From Hippopus hippopus (Eukaryota; Mollusca; Bivalvia; Cardiida; Cardiidae): a DNA stretch of 64,000 nucleotides. The notes beneath the pieces were generated by a model. That model saw only the letters and a program-made list of their open reading frames with translations, did no database searches and was not told where the DNA came from. The position numbers and the translations under genes are program-made. The DNA lies in the NCBI GenBank assembly GCA_946811185.2, contig OX328099.1, positions 39,977,299 to 40,041,298 of the forward strand, read 5' to 3'. Positions 1 through 10,556 of the stretch are shown one piece after another. Position 1 is the stretch's first letter; the number at the start of each line of letters is the position of its first letter.

Positions 1-1
1 T

Positions 2-216
2 TTAACCCTCAGGCTGCGAAGCGTGACTCAAGGACCTCTTGCGGACAGTGCAGATCCAACATCAGACTGCACAGAACGTGCAGTCTAATCTTTGATCTAC
101 ATTGTCCGATAAGGAGAAATCCCCCCCTCCTAAAAAAATCTTTGAAGCAGCAAATTATAGGTTTTTACTATCGACTTGAAAGTTTCATTTCACTTATTTA
201 GCAGGATAAGGGTTAA
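2..216 (+). repeat. Family A TTAA MITE, complete
   Basis: The element is flanked by TTAA at 2-5 and 213-216 with CCCT-type ends. Its off-centre hairpin (about 45-115) pairs GATCCAACATCAGACTGCAC with a near-complement after a short loop. The remaining half is the AT-rich arm ending in GCAGGATAAGGG. TTAA plus CCCT ends suggests a piggyBac-type non-autonomous element; that superfamily assignment is inference. Confidence 0.8.
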
Positions 217-798
217 TTAGAATATCTTACAAAATATCAGACAGTGGAGATTCAAGATCAGACTTCACCTTTCCTTTTTGTGATCTAGTGCTGCATTGTT
301 CGCCTCTGTGTTTTGCATCCTCTATAAAGGCTGAACTCTCTAAGAGTACAACTCGCGGTTCTGTTTTTTGTTTCTCAATGATGGAGTATGGGAAAATTTT
401 AAGTGCGTGAACTTGAACTATTTGGCACCTGACTGCGTTCACAATTTTAACGTGTTAACGCATTCCCACCTGCAGACGATCATTTTTTTCTTGCAAAAGA
501 CTTTAGAAATCACTGGGTCTAAAGGAGAATTTGCTCGTTACGGCCAACTTCTTTCTCATCTTTAATGTGAATTGTACCCTAATTTGTGGTTCTTATCACC
601 ATTTTCTAGGATGTTTTCAAATTCGTCTGCTGTAAATTTATTCAAGGAGTTCACGAGTTGAGGAATGTACTGGGAAACTGGTTACGTCGATCGCTAGAAA
701 AAGCTCTTACCTTTCCCACGCCTATGTAAGATATATAGAACACTATAACAATTTTAGCTCCCATGTAGGTTATAAATAAAGCAGGTTGTTCCTACTGT
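217..798. other. No recognised feature
   Basis: No repeat family, RNA gene or convincing coding sequence is seen here. Short open frames on both strands lack any recognisable domain. Confidence 0.5.
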
Positions 799-1006
799 TC
801 CTTTACCACATAATCACAAGTTTGAATGAACCTGAGGAAGAAGCCTTTTGAAAACATAGAGGAAAAAAGAGAAAATGCTGGTAACCACGGCGATTTTTAC
901 CATTTCAAAGACAAAAATCTTTTTTTTAGTCAAAGTAATTAAGACCCCCTGAATAAAGCTTTCGACTCGTGCAATTCTAAAATTTTGTCTTTTGCGAAAG
1001 GGTTAA
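799..1006 (-). repeat. Family B TTAA hairpin MITE, diverged
   Basis: Reads as a reverse-oriented B copy: CTTTACCACA at the left, GAGAAAATGCTGGTAACCA in the middle, then CTAAAATTTTGTC and AAAGGGTTAA at the right. The right arm of the central hairpin has decayed, and the left TTAA is lost. Confidence 0.65.
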
Positions 1007-1163
1007 TCCTTACCCTGCCTGGTGCGGCCATGGGTGTATTTAGCGAAGAGTATAGACCGAGATGGACCGAGACATGTTCTTCACTTTACGATACCATAGT
1101 AATATCTCTAATGCGTCTATTTCTGGTCAGTAAGAAGTCTGAAATAAAGGTTATTTTTCTGCA

Positions 1164-1382
1164 TTAAACCTTATCTTGCTGTATAAGTGAAATGAAACTT
1201 TTACGCCAATCGTTAAAAAAACAAACAAATTTTGGTATTTCAAAGGTATTTTTTGGGGAAAAAATAAGCCCTTATCGGACAGTGTAGATAAAAGATCAGA
1301 CTGCACGTTTTGTGCAGTCTGATCTTGATCTACACTGTTCGCAAAAGGTCAGTGAGTCGCGCTTAGCAGCCTAAAGGGTTAA
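1164..1382 (-). repeat. Family A TTAA MITE, complete
   Basis: TTAA lies at both ends (1164-1167, 1379-1382). The hairpin AAGATCAGACTGCACG / GTGCAGTCTGATCTTGATC sits near the right end, so the copy is inverted relative to the one at 2-216. Confidence 0.85.
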
Positions 1383-2340
1383 ACCAGATTAATAGCACAG
1401 ACTCGAACGGCTTTCTTCCCTGTTAATGGTGTTTTACATCACTCTATGTCGTCCCATAAATTTACTTTTTCATGTATTTTGTTATTTTTACATGGAATGA
1501 AACGTATTTTACTGCAAACCAAAACGACATCATTCTAGATAACCCAGAAATACACCATTTGCAGACAAAAATTAGATGTTGTTCTTTTTATGAAATTTGT
1601 CCTTAATATTCTAAAAGTATTGTTGTGAAAAGATAAAGTACTTTTTTTCCACAAAACGTTTTCAAATGCTTTCCTCCCTGGTGTCATAAAAATCGAGATT
1701 GTTCGGAACAGAATATGTTAATTTTTATGCGTTGATATGCTCTCAGTTTTTTTTTTAATAGAACTGTTTTTTTTTTATTCTTTTCTCTGAAATGAAATTT
1801 AGAAAAAAAGTTAATCCATAAAAAGTGTCATTTTCTAATCACCTTCATATTTTTTGTTGCAACGTCAATTTGTGCACACACCCTTTCCTGTCAGTTTCTA
1901 TACGCATAGGCAGGCGATCGCTTAATAGGGACAAACTTCACAATCAGACTGTGTAATCGCAGAAGCGAGCGGCAACAGTATTTTACCATTCACGTAGGAA
2001 TTATGCCAGGGTGTTTCTACGTGACATTTGTTTATTGTTTTAGAGTAAAAAAAACTAAAGTTCACACAACTTTGGCTAGATCTAGTCGGTGTGCAATATT
2101 CCTGAACTATACTTTTATAGTCATCCTTGCAAACTAATACATGTGTAAGTCACAATCCGATTCAAATAAAAAAAGCTAGTCCAATGATATTTTCCCTTTT
2201 TTTTTTCAGCATAACGCGGGAAATCAAATGATCTTCTGGTAAAGCATTTATCATTTTATAAATCGTTTATCTGGCAGCTTTTTTTTTTCGTTCCATTTTT
2301 CGACCTAAAAACTGAAAGAAAGATATACAGCGACCTTTTT
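1383..2340. other. No recognised feature; poly-T tracts
   Basis: About 950 bases of AT-rich sequence with several T8-T9 runs. No repeat family, tRNA-like sequence or coding signal was recognised. Confidence 0.5.
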
Positions 2341-2341
2341 C

Positions 2342-2362
2342 AGAGAGAGAGAGAGAGAGAGA
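2342..2362. repeat. (GA)n microsatellite
   Basis: Uninterrupted GA dinucleotide run directly next to a GATT-rich SINE tail. Confidence 0.95.
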
Positions 2363-2502
2363 TTGATTGACTGATTGATAGTTTGGTGTTTAACGCCGTT
2401 TCAACATTATTTCAGTTATATCGCGGCGGCCAGCGCACCTATCCATGCTTTCTTGGAGTCTCTTTTACCAGTACTCCGCACAATTTTCTTTCCTAGCCAC
2501 TG

Positions 2503-2505
<3 letters not shown>
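2361..2505 (-). repeat. tRNA-derived SINE 3' part (S2), minus strand
   Basis: Begins with a GATTGATT-type tail, then GTTTAACGCCGTTTCAACAT and ATTTCAGTTATATCGCGGCG, and ends at CCACTGGCTG. The tRNA-like head is absent, so the copy is 5' truncated. It is sandwiched between two GA microsatellites. Confidence 0.7.

Positions 2506-2537
<32 letters not shown>
2505..2537. repeat. (GA)n microsatellite
   Basis: GA run of about 30 bases replacing the 5' part of the adjacent SINE. Confidence 0.95.
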
Positions 2538-2539
<2 letters not shown>

Positions 2540-3270
2540 TTAATTTAAGCAACTGTATCTGAGCAATGAGTCATCTGGTAATCCTTTAATCCGATTTAAC
2601 TATAATTATGAGTAAATATTTTCCCATGCTAGAATACATTCTTTTGAACGCGGCATTGAAACGCAACGTGGGAAGACCTTGTTTGTTTGCTTGCTGCTGT
2701 AGGTCCTTTTCGACTATGTTTCATCTAGATCTATATCATGGCGGTAAATGGACCTATCTCTCCGTTCCAGGTATGTCTTAATCAAATGAAGTGTTATTTG
2801 ATATAGTTGCATAGGAAAGCCTTATTTCATTAATAACGATGTAAGTAATAGATAAGCAAATATTTCAGGTAATAAATTTAAGCGTTGCGGGAGCTATATA
2901 TAGAAAATAGTTTATGTTGTTACGTCGATGACCCATTGGAGTGGATTAACCATGCTTAGGGCGTCTGAATAGCTCCCGATCTATGACCAAATCCGATCAA
3001 CGTTAAGAATGCAGAAGTTATTGATTGTGTCCAAAGTTGACCAGAGGTCAGCACGGTGTATTACAATTCCGTGGTTCGTCTACTACGCTTGTTTGAGTCT
3101 GAGGTCAAGTCAGTCAGGTATGGCGGACGGCCATAAACATGTCGGATTGACTGAAATCTACAATATAGTTACAGTGTAACAACATCATGATTCTTTTGAA
3201 TTTAATACAGTACTTCCTGTCAATGATGCTTTGTGTCGTTAACCTGACCACCTTTGAAAATGTAATATAC
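2540..3270. other. No recognised feature
   Basis: No repeat family or coding signal was recognised in this stretch. Confidence 0.45.
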
Positions 3271-3316
3271 ATTCATTCATTCTTTCATTCATTCATTCAT
3301 TCATTCATTCATTCAT

Positions 3317-3356
<40 letters not shown>

Positions 3357-3360
3357 TCAT
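3271..3360. repeat. Compound (ATTC)n-(TTTC)n microsatellite
   Basis: ATTC repeats run into about ten TTTC repeats. An open frame through it is only a low-complexity Ser/Phe/His string and is not a gene. Confidence 0.97.
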
Positions 3361-3640
3361 TTTCTTACTTTCCTCCCAAAAGAGATTGGTTATCAACTAA
3401 TATACAATTAACAATATAGAAACAAGTTACAAACTATTCAAAAATTAGTATCAAGTTATAAGTTTGTCTTTTTTATGGATACAAAACGCTGTGCATAATC
3501 TCTATTACCTTATTAGATTTAATAATGTGGATACAGGACATTTTTCTTTTAGTTTCGTTTACCTTCTTTTAAATTTGTACCCATAGTTATTCAAGAGCTA
3601 AATTGCAATCCATAGTTATCCATATTTTTACACAATGTTA

Positions 3641-3960
3641 TTTTTAGCTCCAATGACCAAAGGCCAGCGGGCTTATGTCATGGCCCAGTGTCAATCGTGC
3701 GTCCGTGCGTGCGTTCGTGCGTCCGTCGGTCCGTGCGTTAACTTTTATTTCAAACATCTTCTCTGAAACTACCCATCCAATTTTGATGAAACTTCACAGA
3801 AATGACCCTACCATGGACCTCTTCAGAATTTCTTGAAAGAATTTGATTTCTTCAAAAACTCTGGTTGCCATGGCAACAAAATTGAAAAATATTGAAAATC
3901 TTTGAAAATCTTCTTGTCTGAAACCATAAGGCCTGGTTTATTTTTAAAAACTGCTCCAAA
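3641..3960 (+). repeat. TAGCTCC-type interspersed repeat
   Basis: Starts TTTTTAGCTCCAATGACC, continues GGCCAGCGGGCTTATGTCAT and a CGTGCGTCCG low-complexity run, then an AT-rich body containing GGTTGCCATGGCAAC. The same parts appear in reverse order and orientation at 55.8-56.8 kb. A fragment is at 23937. Confidence 0.75.
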
Positions 3961-4039
3961 TTTGTTTTGGGTGACAATGCGGAAATGACGTTTATTACGC
4001 TTCAATCGTGTTATGCTTATGTAAAACCTGTCATTACAA

Positions 4040-4205
4040 TAGGCGATAACAGATGGTTTCACAGGCAGCAACAGATCAAGATCAGACTACGGAACGTGCA
4101 GTCTGAATTTCGATCTATGTCGTCCACTTGTTTAGTTAAGCCTGTTTGATAGAATTATTTTTTTAGTTTCACGGATTGTATATTTAGACGTCGAAATAAT
4201 TTATA
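4040..4205 (+). repeat. Family A' repeat with A-type hairpin core
   Basis: Carries AGATCAAGATCAGACTACGG with a GTGCAGTCTGA arm at 4072-4132. The 3' flank (GTTTCACGGATTGTATATTT) matches those at 13850 and 24710, not family A. Confidence 0.55.
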
Positions 4206-4207
4206 TA

Positions 4208-4475
4208 TGAGCCATGCTCTGTGAAAGGGGGCTTAATGCATCTACAAAAAGTATCGACCCAGGTCAGCCTGCACAGGTCGCGCAGGCTGACCTAGGCCGA
4301 AACATTTTGCTATTTATCAATTGTCTGCATATCAAAGAACCAACCTACCTTATAATTAAAATGTGTGTTAGACAAAATGGATTTTGTGGATCCATAATCA
4401 TATGATGACTTGCTTGGTACTAGTATGCTGCACTACAGAGATGCATTAAGCTCCCTTTTCCCAGAGCATGGCTCA
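4208..4475 (+). repeat. Family C MITE, complete
   Basis: Ends are TGAGCCATGCTCTG and CAGAGCATGGCTCA. A palindrome around 4255-4302 (GACCCAGGTCAGCCTGC and complement) lies near the left end. The right part carries ATGGATTTTGTGGATCCATA. AT-only flanks make the target duplication ambiguous (TA or ATAT). Confidence 0.9.
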
Positions 4476-4709
4476 TATATTTGACGCCGATAGAATTAGC
4501 ATCGCTGCTCGTACGTCGTTTTGAAAATGAACCTTGCCTCCAAGCCGAATTAATCTGTAATTATTCTGTTCACCCGCCCCTCCCCCCGCAAAAAATAAAG
4601 AAAAAAAACACAACCTTTTTTATGTCTAAAAACCTTTTCAGTGCAAACAAAAATACTACTGGAAAGTGTATTTAAACAAGTAAACAAGTAGCGGATAGAA
4701 TAGATCTAT

Positions 4710-4949
4710 TGGTGGGTTCGATCCCCACGGCTGGCTAACTAAAAATCTCTAATAGTCTTTCGAATGAGAAGTTAAACCGAAATCCCCTGTGACGGATCTA
4801 TACACCGAGCACGTTAAAAAACCAGGCCTAACTGAAGATGGGTTTCATACTGTATCTTGCACTATCCCCCACTGCATAACTAACAGCCTTCAGGGGGCAC
4901 CGCCCATATGGACAAACGTTGGCGACGATAGATAAAAGAAAATCAATCA
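4710..4949 (+). mobile_element. 5'-truncated tRNA-derived SINE (S1)
   Basis: Begins inside the tRNA-like head at the B box (GGGTTCGATCCCCACGGCTG), followed by the unique body and an AATCAATCAA tail. It is flanked by an 11-bp direct repeat, AATAGATCTAT, at 4699-4709 and 4950-4960, a clear target-site duplication. Truncation at the head with an intact duplication fits incomplete reverse transcription during target-primed insertion. Confidence 0.88.
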
Positions 4950-5287
4950 AATAGATCTATGATATGACTGCACGTTCTCGGCCGTCCGGAAATACGATGT
5001 CTTTTGCCTATAGAGTTTCAGCAAAGCGGTTAGTGTAGATCAAAGATCAGATCTCGTATGTCTTTATTTCAAAGTTGGTTTCGAAATAATAAGGGTCACT
5101 CTTCGTTTACGACCAAAGTTTAACAGAACAATCATAACGATTGATTTTATATTTGCAGACCAAAGTACTTTTAAAAATAGATCTTCTGTGGAATTTAGTT
5201 ACGTAGATATTTATTACCAAAAACTGACCTTTCACATCCTGCAAACGATTTCATTTCACCTTTAAAACTCATTTCACAACTATGGTT

Positions 5288-5358
5288 GCCTTTGCGGCTA
5301 TTGTAGATCACGATAAGACCGAACAAAAAGTGCAATCTGATCTTTGATCTACACTGAC
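5288..5358. repeat. Family A hairpin-core remnant
   Basis: GTAGATCACGATAAGACCG is followed by GTGCAATCTGATCTTTGATC, a decayed A-type hairpin without recognisable ends. Confidence 0.5.
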
Positions 5359-5451
5359 CACTTTGCTGAAACTCTATTGGCAAAAGCAGCCATAAAAGTT
5401 GCATTTTTCTTGGGGGGCGGGGGGTTATTTCATAGAGCAAGACCGATTTAT

Positions 5452-5668
5452 TTAACCCTTATCCTGCTAAATAAATTAAATGAAATGTTCAAGCCGATAC
5501 TGAAAATCCCGATTGATGATATTTCAAATTCATCTTTTGGGGAAAAACACCTTCTTATCAGACAGTGTAGATCCAAGATCAGACTGCACAGAACGTGCAG
5601 TCTGATCTTGATCTTCACTGTCCGCAAAAGGTTTGCGAATCGCGCTTTGCAGCCTAAGGGATAAGGGA
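5452..5668 (-). repeat. Family A TTAA MITE
   Basis: TTAACCCTTATCCTGCTAAA marks the left end. The hairpin GATCAGACTGCACAGAACG / CGTGCAGTCTGATC is well preserved. The right end reads CCTAAGGGATAAGG, so the right TTAA has mutated. Confidence 0.85.
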
Positions 5669-5830
5669 ATAGGGTTGCAATTTGCTCCACTTCAAAGACA
5701 TGTACGGAAAATAACCTTTCTGGCAGCTTTTCTTGACAGATTATCCAAACTGAAGTGGGTCAAATATAATTCATTGTCCTGACAGACTACTCTGAACCCG
5801 TAAAATGCCATAGAGACTTCAGGTTGCCTT

Positions 5831-5904
5831 GTCGTACAATGTAGATCCGATATCAGACTGCAAAGAACGTGCTAGCTTATCTTGACTACACACTGTACGG
5901 TAAA
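5831..5904. repeat. Family A hairpin-core remnant
   Basis: ACAATGTAGATCCGATATCA and AGAACGTGCTAGCTTATCTT form a degraded A-type hairpin. The A ends are not seen. Confidence 0.45.
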
Positions 5905-6451
5905 TGTATTTAAAAAATTCTCTAACATACTCGGCCTTGGACTTGCAATATCAAGGTCAGCTGTTAACAGGCCAAAATATAGTTTGGCGATTCATTTCGA
6001 GTAGGGTTAGGTTGCAAAATTATAGTATGTATGTATTTTAGGCGTCTTAAATTAAGATTGTGATTTAAATCTCGTATCGTAAACAAAATGGTTGACCAAG
6101 ATTTATGCAATGGTGGTTGCAATGCTCGTAGACTTTCACACTGAAACGAAGTGCTACGGTGCTTGAAACCATAAATCATAAACCACATAGGGCGAGACGA
6201 TTACAAAACGATGCAGCACATACGAAAGAGGTCTCTGACGTCTCGGAAACCACGACGATAAAAATAATGTTTCATGAAATTCAAAATTCCCATTGACTTA
6301 CATGTATTTTTCAGAGTGCAAGAAAATTAACTACGCTGCTTCTGACCATATGTTCAAATTGAAAACTATACTGGAAAAAAGCGATTTTACTTTAGCTATT
6401 TACACTAATATGCTGTTAGTGTTCGTCTTCTGATATCAAAACTGTAGCTTT
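5905..6451. other. No recognised feature
   Basis: No repeat family or coding signal was recognised. A 74-codon minus-strand open frame (5964-6188) has no domain. Confidence 0.45.
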
Positions 6452-7020
6452 CTAAAACCATAGGCCACTGAAACTCTTTTGGTCTATCACAGAATACCGA
6501 AATTTTTATTAGTTGATCATCGGACACCGTTACTAAAAATAGCACATTGCTGACTGCCTCTATTATCATATATAAAACGATATAGTGGCAGTCGCCAATA
6601 TATTGACCAGCCCGCATAGCTCAATAGGTAGAGCGTAGGACTCGTGAACGTGATGTTTCGAGTCACTTGAGGGTGTGGGTTCGATCCCCACGGCTGGCCA
6701 TCTAAAATTACTAATAGTCTTTCGGATGAGATGTTAAACCGAGGTCCCGTGTGACGGTGCTATACACCGAGCACGTAAAAGAACCAGGCGTAACTTAAGA
6801 TGGGTTTCGTCCTGTATCTGCACTATCCCCCGTAACAATACTAACAGCCTTCAGGGGGCGTCGCCCATATGGGCAACCGGTGGCGACGATAAATAAACGC
6901 AAATTCAATCAATCAAGTCGCCAATATGCTATTTTTAGTAACAGTATTCGATGATCGACCAATGACAATTTCGATATTCTGTGATTTACCAATGGAATTT
7001 TAGTGGCCTATGCTAAAACC
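6452..7020. repeat. Family G foldback split by a SINE
   Basis: The left arm (about 6452-6589) carries ACCATAGGCCACTGAAACTC, TTTGGTCTATCACAGAATAC and ACCGTTACTAAAAATAGCAC. The right arm (about 6922-7020) carries their reverse complements in order, ending at GTGGCCTATGCTAAAAC. A SINE occupies the middle. A second, uninterrupted copy is at 15025-15243. Confidence 0.8.
6602..6915 (+). mobile_element. Full-length tRNA-derived SINE (S1)
   Basis: The tRNA-like head (about 6608-6700) has an A box in TAGCTCAATAGGTAGAGC and a B box in GGTTCGATCC; its CCAGCC and GGCTGG ends can pair like an acceptor stem. The body matches the truncated copy at 4710-4949 and ends in an AATCAATCAA tail. A 12-bp duplication, AGTCGCCAATAT, flanks it at 6590-6601 and 6916-6927. 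The long variable region makes a functional tRNA unlikely. Confidence 0.9.
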
Positions 7021-7253
7021 CAGTAGTGTTATTTTTACGCTAATTTTTGGAAACGTCGCCATTGACGGCAATGTATAAAACGTGTTTCGAAAATATTCGT
7101 CACTTTTTAAACAGCATTAATTGGATCCAGTCTGAAAATATTTCAATATCAAAGTTAATGAAATATGTATTGTCACTCACTGTAATTCTAGCACGATTCT
7201 ACGTCACAGTTACACGCGTCTGTCTGGTGTTGAAAGCTAGCTGAAAAAATACA

Positions 7254-7467
7254 TTAACCCTGAACTCTGCTAAATAAATGAAAATAACATTTCAATTCAA
7301 TAGTAAAAATCCAAATATTGCGATTTCAAGGTTGATTTCACTGGGGAAAAAATACTGTATCGGACAATGTAGATCAAAGATCAGACTGCACGTTTTGTGC
7401 AGTCTGATCTTGATCCTCACTGTCCGCATGAAGATTCTTGAATCTCGATTAGCAGGCTTAGGGTTAA
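7254..7467 (-). repeat. Family A TTAA MITE, complete
   Basis: TTAA at 7254-7257 and 7464-7467. The hairpin AAGATCAGACTGCACG / GTGCAGTCTGATCTTGATC is intact. Confidence 0.85.
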
Positions 7468-7489
7468 TAGATCAATCCTGTCCTAAAAG

Positions 7490-7698
7490 CCTGTATTAGA
7501 CGACAAAATTTTGGACTTGCGCGAAATAATAGCATTTGCAGACGACAAATTCATTGTATTCCCAAACTTAGAACTCGTCTGGGACAGGTCAGAAAAGTTT
7601 GTAGGAAAAGGAAAAAATGATGGTTACCAGAGATTCCCCCTTTTTCCCACGAGGTCGTGAAAACGTGGGATCATTTGTGCAAGGATAAGAGATGGTTA
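7490..7698 (+). repeat. Family B MITE, diverged
   Basis: GACGACAAAATTTTGGACTT, then GCATTTGCAGACGACAAATT, identify a plus-oriented B. The hairpin is present only as AAAATGATGGTTACCAGAG. Confidence 0.6.
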
Positions 7699-7963
7699 GT
7701 ACTGTCAACTCAGGCCTACGTTACTACGAGGCCAACCGACAACAACAGACTCGTACCTGCAGACGACTTTCGTCCCACAGCAGTCGTCAACTTTTGAATA
7801 CATTGTAGCAAAACTTTGATACATTTGGATATACTGTAACATCACATGTAATTTTACATGATTGTTGTCGGGTCCTCTTCCACAAATTTGTCAACGAGGT
7901 AATCACGTGATAAAACTTTGTCACCTCTTTACACTGACCGATGTCAAGGTCGCATTTCCTCTG

Positions 7964-8190
7964 AATTCTACCAAACGGCTATAATTTTACACTTTCCCAT
8001 ATTGAGTGCATTTGCAGACGATAACTAAAAGTGACGCGAAATTGAAATTTGTTTTTGGAATGGTAGAAAACTTTGTGGGTAAAAGTGAAAATGCTGCTTA
8101 TAAGCATTTTCTCCTTTTCCCACGATGGTTTTTTCAAAAGCCTTCTCTGTCAGGGCGTTACAAGACGAGATTGTAAAGATAAATGGTTAA
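7964..8190 (+). repeat. Family B MITE
   Basis: CTACCAAACGGCTATAATTT, then GCATTTGCAGACGATAAC and the hairpin AAAATGCTGCTTATAAGCAT. The right end is TTAA at 8187-8190, shared with the next B copy. Confidence 0.7.
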
Positions 8191-8402
8191 GAAAAGGATC
8201 CCGACCCAGAGGAAAGACGGCTTTTAAAAACATTGTAGAAAAAGTAGCAAACGCCGGTAACCATAATTTTCTCCTTTCCCCACAATTTTTTAAACTCTCT
8301 CATAAGCATATTTCACAATTGGAACCACACTGAATTTGTCCTCTCCAAAGACCCCCATTTTAATATGGACAAGTCTGAAGTTTCATCCTCTGGTAAAGGC
8401 AC
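8187..8402 (-). repeat. Family B MITE, opposite orientation, abutting
   Basis: Begins at the TTAA that ends the preceding B. GATCCCGACCCAGAGGAAAG and AACGCCGGTAACCATAATTT are B motifs, and the right end is TCCTCTGGTAAAGG. Confidence 0.65.
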
Positions 8403-8424
8403 TCAATGCAGTAAAAGAACATTT

Positions 8425-8680
8425 TGAGGCGGAAAAGGGGTTTATTGCATCTTTGTGATCCATTATACCGAGCAAGTCATTACATAATCATGGATCCATA
8501 AAGTCCATTTTATCTTACAACCAACTGAATCATGGGGCAGAATGATCCTTTGGCGTGCAGAAAATTTATCAATAGCAAAAAAGTTTCGAATCAGGTCAGC
8601 CTGCGCGGACTGCGCAGGCTGACCCGATTCGATACTTTTTTGAAGATGCACTAAACTGCCTTTTCACAGGGCATGGCTCA
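8425..8680 (-). repeat. Family C MITE
   Basis: Contains TTATGGATCCAT-type central sequence and a near-perfect hairpin, CAGGTCAGCCTGCGCGGACT and complement, at about 8593-8636. It ends AGGGCATGGCTCA. The left end is eroded. Confidence 0.82.
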
Positions 8681-8745
8681 AATCTGATCTACACGACTGA
8701 AGGGCTGTTTTATCTATAGTATTGCTTAAAAAGGCGAACGAGGTT

Positions 8746-8812
8746 GATAAAGATGAGACAGCGCGTTCTGTGAAGTCTGACCGTAATCTACACAATCTGC
8801 AAACGTAATTTT
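8746..8812. repeat. Family A hairpin-core remnant
   Basis: GCGCGTTCTGTGAAGTCTGA and TAATCTACACAATCTGCAAA resemble the right arm and flank of the A hairpin. Confidence 0.35.
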
Positions 8813-9063
8813 ACCTGTATCAGGCAATCTAAGGGTAAAATAATCGTACACTGAGAAGAGTTTTGTTTGTTGTCGGTCTCCCACAATCATTAAGTTTGGT
8901 GTTGACATGTCGTAAAGCCTAAACAAAATAAACAGCATTGTCTGCCATTCTGATGTTTGTAATTACAGCAGACACATAAACATTGTAATGGGAGAGGGTT
9001 TGCTCATAGTTACAAAAATAATTATACAGACTAGAAAAGAATAAATGAGTCGATACAAAAATT

Positions 9064-9250
9064 GGTAGCCTCGGTTGTTTAACCCAGGCGTGGTAAGTTC
9101 GAATCAAGATCGGCTGAAACTCTTGACATGGAATTATGTTAGTCATAGCAGTAGATTTCATTCCTTTCTCACCTCTAAATATTTCGACTTTACCTTTGTT
9201 GTGGGAAAGCAGCCAGTTTTTTAGAAAGTGTGTTGTGTTTAAGTTAACCC
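9064..9250 (+). repeat. tRNA-derived SINE (S2), diverged
   Basis: A tRNA-like segment (TAGCCTCGGTTGTTTAACCC, AGTTCGAATC) is followed by the body CTCACCTCTAAATATTTCGA and GTGGGAAAGCAGCCAGT, shared with 52568 and 60003. Confidence 0.55.
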
Positions 9251-9301
9251 AAAAAACTACGAGACAGGTAAGCCAATTGCTGATCTTAGAAGAGTCGACT
9301 G

Positions 9302-9520
9302 AATGGCTGAATGGTGTTTTCAACATTATTTCAGCCACATCACGGCGACAGGCCAGACATTCATGTATTTCCAGGGTTTCACAAGTACTAGGCTAGCCTC
9401 TGAGTCATCTTGCCCAAGGACACTCCAACGAAAGATTCAGTGCTTCCAGTGAGGCTCGAACCTGGGGCCTCCAGGTTACGAATCCTTAACTTTACCACTG
9501 AGCAACGCAGGGTCCCTTTG
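9302..9520 (-). repeat. tRNA-derived SINE (S2b), minus strand
   Basis: The 3' end is GGTGTTTTCAACATTATTTC and the body includes GTTTCACAAGTACTAGGCT. A tRNA-like head (about 9451-9515) reads on the minus strand with GCTCAGTGGTAAAG (A box) and GGTTCGAGCC (B box). The better preserved copy is at 44371-44603. Confidence 0.75.
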
Positions 9521-9693
9521 GAGGAAAAGACATGTACCAAAGCACATAGCTGGATGGCATTTGCGACATTACTTTCCCTTTCGAGAATAAGACATAAGAC
9601 AATCCCAGACTGACAAATGCCAGTATTGCATCTGTACCACCAACGGTAACCGTCATCACCGTATGTAGCCCCATCAAAGTATTTCACACAGAG

Positions 9694-9985
9694 TACGTTT
9701 TCAGCATTATTTGAGTTATACAGGGGCGGCAAATGCACCTATCCATGCTTTCCTGGAATATTTTTTAACCTATTATACTTTGCACAATATTCTTCTCAAG
9801 CCCCTGGATGCTCTCCTACATAACGATCGCCGAAACAACGATCAGCAGTGATAGAAGAATGAAACCTTTCGCAATGGCTGTCATCTATCTTCGAAAAATA
9901 ATTGGTCAAACTTGGGATTCGAAGCAGCGACCCCCTTGTCTCAAGTCTTGTACTCTGCCGACTGTGCTTTGAGCGCTGTATACCT
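9694..9985 (-). repeat. tRNA-derived SINE (S2), minus strand
   Basis: Minus-strand copy: GTTTTCAGCATTATTTGAGT (3' end), CACCTATCCATGCTTTCCTG, TTCTTCTCAAGCCCCTGGAT, and a degenerate tRNA-like head around 9910-9975 with GGGATTCGAAGC. Confidence 0.6.
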
Positions 9986-10429
9986 GAAGCCTTTCCATGT
10001 CAGTGCCTGGACATGTGTCTTTATGACCGACAAGACTAACTCTTTCAAGAACAAATTTATAAACTCGACTGTTTTTGAATGGTGAAAAATATATTGCCAT
10101 TGAGAGTGACCTAGATTCAAATGTAAAAAGAACATGCTTTACGGAAAATAATTCTTTCTGTTAAAAGTCGTAATTCTATTAAATAAGGCAATGTTGATAT
10201 GTACTTCAAAATCTCTATCACTCCAATTTGAACGAAATCTACTTACAAAGTCATAGATTGAACAAGATGTCATCGATAAGGTACATGATGTTTGCTTACA
10301 TGTTAATTAAGATTTGACTGTTTTGGCTTCAGCTTTAATACGGACCAACCAAGTTTTATCTTTACCAAGGCCACTTACTCCACATTCTCTAGTCAGTACT
10401 TTCAGTGCTTTGTTTATCTTATTGGCTTG

Positions 10430-10556
10430 TTCAGACAAGTAGACGGTATAAATCTAAGATCAGACTGCACTGTCTAAGCGGTCTCATTTTAATCCATGCC
10501 GTCCACAGAAGCCTATTTGTTTGCATTTAGTGGTGGTGAAATGGTTAATTGCTTAA
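10430..10556 (+). repeat. Family A' repeat, diverged
   Basis: AAATCTAAGATCAGACTGCA and GCGGTCTCATTTTAATCCAT at 10450-10500 form a weak A-type hairpin, followed by CCGTCCACAGAAGCCTAT as in other A' copies. Confidence 0.45.

Noticed and set aside
4214..4405. Repeated frames with peptides like GFNASAKSIDPGQPAQ at 4214, 8463, 22316, 28754, 32652 and 53919
   Set aside because: They are translations of the left half of family C. No start-to-stop conservation is seen.
5344..5690. Overlapping frames of 106 and 80 codons on opposite strands
   Set aside because: Both read through a family A MITE and its hairpin.
6602..6700. tRNA gene candidate
   Set aside because: A and B boxes are present but the arm between them is too long and the sequence continues into a SINE body flanked by a target duplication.
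8919..9338. 139-codon minus-strand frame
   Set aside because: Overlaps two SINE copies and has no recognisable domain.
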